Shown piece after piece: positions 1 to 12,100 of a stretch of DNA of 64,000 bases (position 1 is its first letter; each line of letters opens with the position of its first letter). The stretch spans positions 3,044,495-3,108,494 of the forward strand of contig OY855915.1 in NCBI GenBank assembly GCA_963693305.1. Reading direction: 5' to 3'. Source of the stretch: Meandrina meandrites. Its lineage: Eukaryota > Cnidaria > Anthozoa > Scleractinia > Meandrinidae. The translations under genes and the position numbers were made by a program. Under the pieces are notes generated by a model. That model had not been told where the DNA came from. It ran no database searches and worked only from the letters and a program-made list of their open reading frames with translations.

Positions 1-1212
1 CTAAGAAACATTTCCGGTTAAATTACTTTTTGCAAAAAGTTATCGAAAGGGATGAAAATATATCGTAAAGTCAATTGAAACGGTGATATTTTGAAGGAGA
101 AAAAAATGCTGCATTGCCGGCTAAGTTGGACTCCTGCGTGTGACTCAATTTCCGGATTGCGTGACAAGGCACTGACAAGCCGAAAAAATATGAAGGCGGC
201 CGCCAAGTCTCAAACAAGTACTATTCCTTTGCTCTATTTGTCTAAAAGGTAATTAACTAATGTCAGTCCTTTCAATTAAAAACTTAACATGACGAGCGTT
301 GCTCTCAAAAATGTTCCGTTTAGTCTTGTACAAGACATTACACCACATGCCAGGAAATATGACATGAAACTGTTTGTTTTGTCACGCAATCGCTGCAGTT
401 CGTGGTTATATTGTAGTTATTCGTTCAGTAAATCTTCTTTATTAAAATGCTGCTATAGGCATTTGTGGGACCTTAAAACGATGATTATAGTTTCTTTTCC
501 TGGCAACGCTATCAAGTCTGAGCCGGCATTTTTGTATCAGCACAACGTGAGATTCTGTTATGTGAAACACATCATTGATTATCCGCAACAAAGCCTAGCG
601 TACAATCGACTTGGTAAGTTACAGCTGTACACGTATATGCGACCCAAGAAAAAAATCGACATCAGTAGTAGCCAGATAAAAAATCAATTTCTACAAACGG
701 TACCAAGAGGAATGCCCGAAGTGTAGCGCTCTCCAGTTAAGCCGAATTCCACTGTGTCCACTGTAGTGTATCGTTACCAGGGTTGCGCATCTTCCTGGCA
801 TATTCAATATATTGCGCGCAAGTATAGACAATTGCGAATGCAAGTTTCTCGTCCAATGAATGTGAGACTCAGCATTTTCTTCTTTCGATCTTAATTCTGG
901 CGGGAAATACAAGGTTGCGCAAACCGCGCGTACATGACATTTACCCACTGGATGTCATGAAAGAAAGACACAACCAACACATTGGTAAGTTTTATTTCAA
1001 AATTTACGAGTTATACACTTTTTTGCTTTTCTTTGAAAAATGTATTTGTCTAATACCTATCAACCTCAACTCGCTAACTTATTTTGCTTCTTTATTGCAA
1101 AACGGAACCGGCGGGTGACACGCCTTGACATAAAAGTACTAATCACGCAGCACTGACAGAAAGATTGAAATGGCTAGTCTCGCACAACTCGAAGTAACAA
1201 CTAGGGCGGGTC
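1..1212. other. Left-edge region, no recognised gene
   Basis: No domain, splice chain or RNA gene could be recognised. A 145-codon open frame at 289-726 on the plus strand has low-complexity composition, no recognisable motif and no supporting neighbours, so I treat it as chance. The stretch may be intergenic or part of a gene lying further left. Confidence 0.4.
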
Positions 1213-1910
1213 TTAACTCTTTAATGCGAATCTTTGCTATTAACTTTGTGAACTTTGCGGTGAACGACTCCTGACATGACGACGGGTCTTTGCTGCGAAT
1301 TTTTGCATTAACTTTGTGAACTTTGCGGTGAACGACTCTTGACATGACGACGGGTCTTTGCTGCGAATTTTTGCATTAACTTTGTGAACTTTGCGGTGAA
1401 CGACTCCTGACATAACGACGGGTCTTTGCTGCGAACTTTTGCATTAACTTTGTGAACTTTGCGGTGAACGACTCCTGACATAACGACGGGTCTTTGCTGC
1501 GAATTTTTGCATTAACTTTGTGAACTTTGCGGTGAACGACTCTTGACATGACGACGGGTCTTTGCTGCGAATTTTTGCATTAACTTTGTGAACTTTGCGG
1601 TGAACGACTCTTGACATGACGACGGGTCTTTGCTGCGAACTTTTGCATTAACTTTGTGAACTTTGCGGTGAACGACTCTTGACATGACGACGGGTCTTTG
1701 CTGCGAACTTTTGCATTAACTTTGTGAACTTTGCGGTGAACGACTCTTGACATGACGACGGGTCTTTGCTGCGAACTTTTGTATTAACTTTGTGAGCTTT
1801 GCGGTGAACGACTCCTGACATGACGACGGGTCTTTGCTGCGAATTTTTGCATTAACTTTGTGAACTTTGCCGTGAACGACCCGTGACATGACGAATTGAC
1901 TTTGCTGTGA
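1213..1910. repeat. 68-bp minisatellite, about 10 copies
   Basis: The phrase GACGGGTCTTTGCTGCGA recurs at 1281, 1349, 1417, 1485, 1553, 1621, 1689, 1757 and 1825, exactly 68 bases apart. A diverged first copy lies near 1213 and a decayed last copy near 1893. Inner copies differ by only a few substitutions (CTCCTGACAT or CTCTTGACAT, GAATTTTTG or GAACTTTTG), so the array is young or homogenised. The period is not a multiple of three, so it is not a coding repeat. Confidence 0.93.
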
Positions 1911-3107
1911 AACGTTGCAATTAAACTTTAAAACTTTTCACAGTTACCGGCTAAAATACCCTTTTATTAATGCTTACACATTGTATAGAAGTAATTGTTA
2001 TTTACAAACATTCCCTCAGTGAAGCCTGCATTTGATTTTCTAGAAGAATCATTCTTTTATATCCTATCTCACGTCCTCTCTTCACATTATCTTAGATGTG
2101 CGATGGAACCTTGACCAAGGTGGATTATGCTGGCACCAATGGAAAAGGAATCATTATGTGAAAGTATTTTTTTTGCCTAAGAGAAGCAATCGACAAGTGG
2201 AAATTAAAGAGATCATTTTCCCCCTAAGACGAAAGCTTTGCTAAGAAGTTACGAATTGCAAGTGGGCTTAACAAAACAAAGGTGTAGATTCTGATCTTTG
2301 TGTAACTGAAAATAACAAAATATTAAATGCTTATTTTTGTCCAAAAATAGTCATCAGACGATAGGCTTTTGAATAGTTGCCAAAAAAGAGTGCGTTTGTG
2401 TTTTATCCAGATCAATACGCTGGTTAAAATGTTTTCACCTGCTAATGCCTTGCTGGCTGGCAATCAAAAGTTACAGTCAATTCTGGCTGGCTATTTGACT
2501 AATTTTTGATTTACTGGCTCGGTATTCATTTTTTTAATGAAATCTGGCTGGGAGTTTTATAAAATAAAGTCCATCTTGCTGGCAGTGCAGAGCGGATATT
2601 TTTTTCCCAGGAAAGTTAATTATTAACTGTAATTAACATTGAAACACATAATCAGTGACAGTGAAGTCACATGTTAAATTTCCAGCTTATAATCCCAACG
2701 ACAATTGTCTAATTCACAGTTTGGCATGTACTAGGCAAAGTTTGTCGTGACTGCGATGTCGATACTAGTGCGCTTGGAATAACTACGGAGTCACCTTTAT
2801 ATTTCTCCAGTACTGGCTTTGCTCGTCAAATAAAGCTTCTGTTAAATAGTAATGAGACGTATATTGATTTCGGCGATAATTTTAGGAAATTCCCTCGCAA
2901 ACAAAATCGTTTTTCGCAACATTTAGTAGTCTTGGCGGCAGTCCAAGCCGAAGAACCTGGGACGAGCGTGAATCTAAGTTCGAGTGTGACTGGAGAGAGA
3001 CGCCAAATCAAAGTCCCCCACCACCACCCCCTCCGCATTAAAATTCTGCTCTCTTCGAGCCTCGCTAGACTTCTGGGATATTGCCCTGGAAGTCCACGTC
3101 AACATTT
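1911..3107. other. Region upstream of GORASP2, no gene seen
   Basis: AT-rich sequence without a recognisable exon. Short runs of a CTGGCTGG-like motif occur between about 2440 and 2590. The last few hundred bases would hold the GORASP2 promoter and 5' untranslated region. Confidence 0.4.
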
Positions 3108-3121
3108 TGGCGGCCATCTTG
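3108..3121 (+). promoter_or_regulatory. YY1-type motif upstream of GORASP2
   Basis: TTGGCGGCCATCTTG contains GCCATCTTG, the reverse complement of the YY1 core CAAGATGGC, 47 bases before the GORASP2 ATG. YY1 sites near transcription starts are a known feature of animal housekeeping promoters. That this site is used is inference. Confidence 0.5.
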
Positions 3122-3167
3122 AATGAGTAGAAGAAGTTCGTAGAAGATATCAAAAGAAATTTTAATA

Positions 3168-6100
3168 ATGGGGGCAGGACAATCCGCAGAAATCCCAGGT
3201 GGAGGATCAGAGGGATATCATGTACTTAGGGTAATATACGATCGCTGTAATTTGCGCATTTGATTTAAAAATACTCAAGCTGCGAGGTGTCTTATGTTCG
3301 TCTTCCTGTAAGTTAATGGCATTATAAAATTATTTGGAATTGAATGGCGCTGATGATTTGAATCCTAACGCCGGCTTATCTTACATGCCACATTACAGGT
3401 TCAAGAAAACTCTCCTGGTTATAAAGCAGGATTGGAACCTTTCTTTGATTTCATCATTTCGATTGAAAACACAAGACTGGTAAGGTGATCAATTCTATAT
3501 GTGGTTGTACGTTGATAACTCCTGGTTTCAGACGTCGACAAATTTAAATTTTATTTTATTCTTCAAGAATTTTCTGTGTTTTATTCTCCCTTGTTATATG
3601 AATTTATTGTCTGTCGTTTTATGACAGTCGTTGTAAACATAACTCTAATTTATAGAAGAGCTCAGAGTAGATGTAATCTCTTGAAACTTTGCAAACACAG
3701 TTTCTTTTGTCATAAAGAGCAGCTGTTTATGTAAAAGGCGGCCAAAACGTACTTAAGGACAATTAAAACAAAGTGAAAACATGCAACTACAAGTTACTGA
3801 TTATTATCTTTCATGTATTACAATAATTTATGAGAGTTTTAATCCTAGCCAACCAATTTTGACCAACATATTACAGTATATCATTCTACAGTGTACAGTT
3901 GTACCATTGTAGATCATGCATGCGAATTTAGCAGTTTGAAAGTTGAATTTGTTGCTTCATAAAAAAGGAAACAAAGTATTAAGCTGTGTTGAACTACATG
4001 TGGTAAAAAAGGGCCGAAACATGTTTTTTTTTCTGTAAGTGCATACAAAGTGGAGATTACACAAGAGAGGATTTCCTGTTTCTGTCACCAGAAACTTATA
4101 AGGGGCTGAAATGTGTAACATGCGCTCACAGTGTTTGAATATTCAGTTTTGATATTCAGAAACAGAGTTTGTACATGAGTGCTCAATACATGTAACGACA
4201 CAGGCAGCAACATTTTCGGGTTTTGCAGCAAGTTACTCGAATACATGTAATTATGCTGTCCTAAACATCGTAAATTACTTACAGGGACTAAAGAAATTCA
4301 TCAAGTGTATCCAAATGAACTTCACCAGACTAATGAATGACAATGAAACGGAAGAATTTCAACACATTTAACTTTATTCAACCAAGTTTGTTCAAAAACA
4401 AAATTACGCCATATAGCACAAGCTACTGTGCGCTGTGAATTTAATCCAAATATGACAATTTTGATTGCTTGATTTTTTCTTGTGATTTTCCAAATATGGC
4501 ACTAACACTGGAAACGAATGTGCAAACGCTTTGTACAATACAAATCATAGGGAGTTACACATTTCAACCCTTACAGGTTTCTGCTGTCACTTATACACTT
4601 ACAATATTTGCAAGCGCTTGGTTCAGAGCAAAGCATGGTAAAGGGGATTTATTACTTCTCTTGATACAAATTTTTTTCAAGAAATTTGTTGTCATCAAGG
4701 TGATGACAATAAATTGAAAATGTTAGGTTGCTTATAATAGCTTTTTAATAGCGTTCTTTTAGCCTCGTATATATCATATTTATCTTTTTTAATGAATATT
4801 TTAACTTTATTTTTAGTTTTCAATGCAACAAAATTATTGTATAGCGAACCTCTTATTTATCTAGCTTGAGCCCCTTTACTGTAATGTAAGATAGGGATCG
4901 ACCTAAAGGGTTTTTTTTCGCATTTACTTGTACATTTTATGCATTGCTCGAGTGCGAAACATGTGGGCCATAAATTGACAGGGAAAACGTACTGTACATG
5001 TAGGTTGCTCGGCATTGCTTGACATTGCTCGAGCAATGTTGCTCGACATTATTTGCTCAACAGAGCGAGAAAACAAAGTTAAATGATGTTTATTATAGTT
5101 ATTGCCTGCTCTGGAGAAAGGAAAGCATATCAAGTGGAAAGCAACTACATTACTGTAATCTGCATACATTGTATGATCTTACAGATCTACATGTAATGAA
5201 GCCATTTATGACAGCTGTATTATCAGAAATGAAATTATGGAATCAGCCAAGCAGGTTACTTTAGAAATCCATATTACACTATGTACAATGTATGTTGGCT
5301 GTGGTTAAAACTGTGGTTATCATTATTACTGTACATTATTATAAAACAAGGTCAAGATCTTTTATTGCACGATGTACATGTGATTGATCAGCCCCCATGC
5401 TGAACCAACTGTCACACACACAAAAAAATTGAAATGTGAATAATATCATGTCCCACTTGGAAGCCTTAAAGAGGACTTTTTCTTTTCATTTCTCAATATT
5501 ATAAATAAGTTGACGCTGTATTTGAACTTTTAATTTGCAGTGTGCAGGTGTTACATGTATAGTTTCCTCAAAAAAGTTGAAAAGGTTTTAAGGGGTATAC
5601 ACATGTAAGAGTTGAACTCTTTCAATGTTCCTGAAATGACCCAGAATCAGGAAAAAAGCATTCATTTGCTATCTGTTGAAGCTCATTCAACCGTCAAAAA
5701 TAGTGACATGTTTTTGGTCATACACAGGTAGGCTATATTCAATATATTTTTGGCATGTATTTGCCACATTTTTAAAATGTGGTTGACAAAAATATTTTGA
5801 ATGAACTAATTAGTTGGTCACTGACTGGCCATGTTTTATTTACACCTCAACATGATTGTTCAGTTCAGAAGATTATTATGTACTGCAAAAATGTTACTGT
5901 AGTTTGGTTTTTAGTTTGTAGTAACCTTGGTTTTCAGAAGAATTCATTTACATCATAGATTCGTAATATACACTGTATGTACAGTAAAATAAGAGATTGG
6001 CAAACAGTGAATACTGCTGAACATTGAAAACAGACAAAAATGACAGAATAAAGGAAATTGTAATGAACTACTGTAGAATTCTGGTTATAAGCCCCCCGCT

Positions 6101-9100
6101 TATAAGCCCTCCCGGTTATAGGCCCACCTACCTGGAAACAAAAAAATACATCCGGTTATAAGCCCCCCCGGATATAAGCCCCCTTCTGCTGAATGACAGT
6201 CCTGAACAGGGCTAAATGCTGCTTTAGTATGACTTTTTTAACTTAAAAATGTATTTTGATCAACACTGCCGTGGCCCGTTTGGAAATGTATTTTTTATTC
6301 CGCTCCCCCCCCCCTCCCCGGATATAAACCCCTCCGTTTATAAGCCCAGCCAAAACCCTTTACGAAGTTGTATAAGCCCAGGGCTTACATTTTATAACCG
6401 GAATTTTACGGTATGTGTATCATACATGTGTATCTTGATGTATTACCAAAAATTGTGACATTACATGAGAAAACATACCTTAAATTTTTTTTGGCCAAGG
6501 CGTTTAGCATCTGTTCTCAAAGTCATCCATTGGAAAGCTTTCTCAAAAGTGTTAGAGGCGTTAGCCTAACCATTAGGCATTAACATCAGACTGTTAGAAT
6601 GAAAGTGTAACCATTAGAACAGACGGCAGAGCTGTTTAACAGGTAATGTGCCATTTGGTATTTGTTGGAAATGGCGTGTGCAGCCATTGGGAAAAGAATG
6701 ATGCGAGTGGAAGCAGATCTTGGCAGTGTGCAAAATAATGAAAATTCACCTCAATGAACAGGAAAAATTTTGTTTAGAAATATGCATAAAGCTTACTTTT
6801 TGACAGCCGATTACACGTGAACATTTTGAACTGCAATGCACACTCCAAGTCATGTTCCAAGTTCAGTTAAAATTATTCACAAGAAATGGATAGAAACTGC
6901 AGGAATATTTTTTTAAGATTTTCACAACATTTTTTGTAGGACCAAGATAATGAAACACTGAAGGAAATTCTGAAATCTAATGCAGAAAAACCTGTAAAGA
7001 TGCTGGTTTTCAGCAGCAAAACTTGCAAAGTTAGAGGTAAGTACTGTATACGATGAATTCTTTGTATTGCAAGGTTTAATCTAATGATGCGGGCACAACA
7101 TTTGTGTCTGAGGCACAAAAATGTTTCTGATTTCTTTCAGAAACGATATTTTCGGCTATTTTACAGCCATATCATTATATCGGGAGTCTCGATATAACGA
7201 TACCTCGATATAACGATATAATTTTACTGCTTCCTTGGCATATCATTATATCAGGGTTCCACTGTACCTTAGTGGCACACATGGCAAAAGTAACACTCAA
7301 CTGCACCCTCAGCTACATGTGTGCCTGTCGGTCACTGTGGTACCTTGTCTTCTTAATTCTCCATCATACATGTACAGTGCTTGTTCCAGATGGGCCCCAA
7401 TAAAACAATATAAAGTCAATTTACTTTGATCATAGTATTCCATCTCAGAAGAGAGTTCAAAGCTGCATGTACCTTCAGACCAATGACTCTATTATTTGTT
7501 GGTTTTTGCTTTACCGTAAGGATTCCTTTCCAGGCCATCCAGTTCCTCCCCACTCCCCCTTAAAAAACCCAAACCCCCCACTCCAAAAAAAACTGTCCCC
7601 ACCCCCCCGATCCCCCCGCCCCCAAAAAAACAACATTTGATGTAGCATTCAGAGGAAAGAGAAACCTGCATCCATTGTTTGACACTTCCTCATATTAATT
7701 TTGTTAATTTATTTATTTGCTTGTTTAACGCATATTTGTTTATGTTGCAGAGGTTAGCATTACCCCAAGTACCATGTGGGGAGGACAGGGTCTACTAGGT
7801 ATGTTTACATTGTTAATTATAACGCAAGTAATTACATTAGCATTTATCATGACTTGTAATAAATTGTACATGATTACCAGCTAACAATTAATTTAGGCTG
7901 CTCTTGTCTCCAACAACAGTCCTTCCATGTACTATATCCAGATGATCACGTAACGAACGAGCTGCTGAACAGATTACATTTGTTTTTGCTTATAAGACCA
8001 TTTACTATTATTTTTTGACTGTAGTCCAACAATAGCCAAGGCTTTATCCAACTGTCCTTTTGATGGTCAGCGCGGCCTAGTGGTTAGGATGCTGGACTTG
8101 TAATAAGAAGATCCCGGGTTTAAATCCTCCCTGTCATTCAGCGGTCCCAAATTCAACTCCGCCAAACTTTGTAAATAACCAACTGGTCAGCCTCCTGCCA
8201 GTTGGGATTTTTAACTAGTTTCTGTTTGATTTACAAATTGATATTATAAATTTGTTCATTTATTTACAGTGCCCTCAATAAGCGCAGCTGGGCTAAATGC
8301 ATTGATACTTTAACATAGTTATTTGATTTTTTTGTTTTTTACATGTATATCTTTCTTTTGCTTCAGGTGTTAGCATTCGATTTTGTTCTTTTGAAGGAGC
8401 TAATGAAAACGTCTGGCATGTTTTGGTAAGTTCAGTTCTACACTGTAGGTAATAATTCTCAATTGTAGCTTTTTTTCTTAGCATGTTAAGTTTATTATGT
8501 TACACAGTACTTAGTGTCAAGGCTGCTGCCTAACGGGCGCCCGGTCGCCTGGGGCGCCTAAGTTACGAGTGCGGGCGACTAAATTTTTGTTCAAGGAGCC
8601 CGGATGGGCGCCTAAGCATAGATTTTCCATTCTCATCTAATGCCTTCAATTTCCTTGTAACTTTGTTCCACTGGCGTAAGATATATCCCGTTTAAAACCA
8701 TAAGCGCTTCATTTCAAAATGGAAATACTAAAATTGTCCACAATCGAGATAATTTTAGCGTATAAATACGTGCAACTTCGAAAACCAATTATTTTCGACT
8801 GTTTAGGACTGGGACTGACTCCCAAATATGGAATGAAGAATGAATAGTATTATGGGCTGCTTCAGGTTTCGTTCGCTACGTTGATGTTTTGGAGGAGTTT
8901 ATAGTGATTGTGAAGTAAACATTTTACGGATACAAAAGTGAAATCAATCTCCTGGCCATTCATGCATCAGGTCTGATCATGACAATTTTAATCTGCAAAA
9001 GCTTGATACAAAAGCCTTTTCAACAAGCCTAAAATAATGTGCAAATAATGTGAATGTTTTGATGTTACACTTACGAATTACTGTAATTAAGCTTATTATT

Positions 9101-12100
9101 TAACTCAAACTTTTATTTTTTCACTTTAGAGAACGCTTAATTTCATAACAACAGAAAATGTGTGCCTTTTCTGTGACATTCTTATCAGCTACCGCTTTTT
9201 GTGGATCAAGTTTGTTTGTTTGTTCATTCGAACTGTTTTGTGTTTTATCTCGGTTATTGAACCGTGCAAGGAGAACATTACTCTTGAAAATAATATGTGC
9301 TAGAAACTTTGCTGAAAACAGTTTGAATAACATGAATTGTTTTTAAAACTACTAAAATCTATTGTATAAGCAACTCATTTGATAAGCCTAGAAACTGTTT
9401 TTATTTTCACAACTTAGTTTTTCTGGTCTATTTTTGACAACTGATTATGAAATGTAGATAAGATCAGAATTTAATTAAAGTGTTTACACAGGTGTTTTGA
9501 CTTTTTATTACCTTTGCCTTAACCTTCAAATAGACCTGCTAAATTGTAATCTTGGTTCTGTTAAACCTTAATTACTAACAATAATTCAAGTTCTTTAGTG
9601 AGCTTGCTGTGCAAAAGTGAAATAATGATTTTGCTGCTTCATGCTTCACTGATTTTGCTTCAAAACTTTGGATGTTCAAAACTGCTATTAAACATTGTTT
9701 TATTTGTTCTACACATTTTTAACTTACTTTATCCAACATTCATCACAGCACAATATACTGGTTGGATTTTCAAACTCATTTTAAGGCTACAGAAACTTTC
9801 TAATATACACACTCCTGTTCATGTCACCCAATCAGTGTAAAAAGGGTTTTATCGAAGGAGAGCCTCGGTTAAATAAACTTCCAAGTTAAGAAAGCTGGAA
9901 TTTCTCACACAACTATTTGAGGGAGGTTACCTTCAGAAGCTTTCAGAAAAAAATCTTGTCCGAAGGAGTTTTCTGTTCACGTACAAAGGCTCTACTGACA
10001 AAATAAATGTGTGTGCATGTGGAAGGGGACGGTAGGGGGGGGGGGGGGGGGGGGGGTGGTGGCTACTCCCCAGACCCCTCCCCTAGATTTTTTTTCTTCT
10101 ACCCCACCCCCCTCCCCCGAGGATCGACCATGGCAATTTTAGGCTGGGCTCCTAAAGTAATGGCTTGGGCTCCTAACTTTTGATGTTAGGAGCCCGAAGG
10201 GCTCCTTAGAAATTTCCTTAGGCAGCAGCCTTGAGTGTACATGTATATAATAATACTGGATGCTGCTTTTTTCCTCTTTCGTCTAAAGGAAGTTCAACCA
10301 AACTCTCCTGCTGATATCGCTGGATTACGATCAAACACAGACTACATTATTGGAGCCGATTCAGTTCTGCACGAGGTAAGGACAACTAGTTTACACTGTT
10401 TAATCTATAATGTCTATCTCATTATAATCTAATTTAATTTTGTATGAAATATCCTTTTTCATGCATGGTAAGGGGTATAGAATGGTCCTAGGCGAGTCTT
10501 GAAATCTTAGCGTTGCAAACTAGAGTCTTGGAATCTTGAGCTCGCAAAAATTAAGGCAGGTCTCAGAATCTTGAATTTTGAAATTTGAGTCATGGAATCT
10601 TGCAAACCAAGCGAAAGTTTAATCTGTGTGAATGATCACAAAACAACAATGACAACAACAGCAAAACAAAGAATATTCATAATAAACGACTCAGCATCGC
10701 AATCGCAAACATGTAGGCTTTTCGGGTTACAATAAATTCTACCTTGTAATTAATTTTACCATATAACAATCTCAGGCTCGGATTTCTAGATCACAGCATC
10801 TCTTGCTCAAAGTTTTTAAATCACGGCATCTCGGGCTGGGATTTTAAATGAGGGTCTTGGCCTCTTGGCAAGTCTTGGATTTTACTACTGTATTTCAATT
10901 CCCCTATAGGACATGACTGTATGTCTAAACATAACATGTGGTATCTTTATTATTGTGACAGCTAAAAGGTGAAGATGCGTATACGTTTGTCTGAGGATAT
11001 CACCTACATGTTCATGTAGTAATATCCCACCGTTAATTACAATATCCTCTTTGTTTTCCTTTCATAGTCTGAAGACCTGTTTCAACTTATAGAATCTCAC
11101 GAGGGCAAACTCCTTAAGTTATATGTGTATAATTCTGAAACAGATGGCTGTAGAGAGGTATGTTCAATAAATGAACTCTTGACAAGTTGTAAGGTGTTCC
11201 CAGAACAGACTCCCTTTAGTTACATGTTTGTCAACAACTGCCATCATCTTACATGTACAAACGACTTATTAACTACATACATTAACGAACAGACCTCAAA
11301 CAGAACAACATAATTTGACTTGCTAAATCGATCAAGACTGACCAATTACTGTTGACAAACTTGATAGCAGTCCAAAGGCCAATTTATAACATCAATACAT
11401 GTTGGTGTTCCAAAACCTATTGGTGTACCAAGCCATTCCTCTGGGAATTAAAATCTATTTTTGTGCAAAAAATTGTCTTTTGTTTTGGTAAACCAATAAT
11501 AGTGGTGGGGCATGTGAGTGAAAATGCTCTATATGTACCATCAGACTTGGTATAAAATAATTTGCAATAGTTATAGTTATCATTGAATTACTGCATTTCT
11601 TTGCAGGTGACGATAACACCCAACAGAAACTGGGGAGGGGAAGGAAGGTAAGTTGATCATGTTTTTGTACATAATGTAAGTATGAATGTAAAAGGGAACC
11701 AGTCATTTTCCTTTAAATTTGATCAAACACCAGAATTTCAAAGCAATTTTATTGATGGTGGATGACCTTGAAGGTGATCCTAGTCAAGTCTGGCATCAAC
11801 CACTCTTGTTCATTTTATCCTCATGTCAAGACCATCATCCTGTACATGTCCTTTCTGAGTAATTGTTTTGTGTGTCTTTGTGTTTTCTTGCAGCATGGGT
11901 TGTGGAATAGGATATGGCTACCTTCACAGAATACCTATTAAAGAATCGCTTGAGATGCCTCTCCAAACAAGCTCCTCGTCACCTGCTCCTGATGGCTTCT
12001 CTGAAGTAAGTAAAAACATGGTTTGGGTAGAAGCTCTCGCAAGGTCTCGCGTGAATGCCTTGCCACTCTTTGAGAGAACAAACTAAACAAACAGGAACAA

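Noticed and set aside
289..726. 145-codon open frame on the plus strand
   Set aside because: No motif, no homologous feel, no splice-linked neighbours; length is within chance for this much sequence.
1213..1910. CRISPR-like look of evenly spaced repeats
   Set aside because: The whole 68-bp unit repeats, leaving no unique spacers, and the genome is eukaryotic.
8063..8140. Functional tRNA gene
   Set aside because: The anticodon and T arms do not pair and a shared SINE body follows; it is a SINE head. The same applies to 62837-62911 and 55615-55685.
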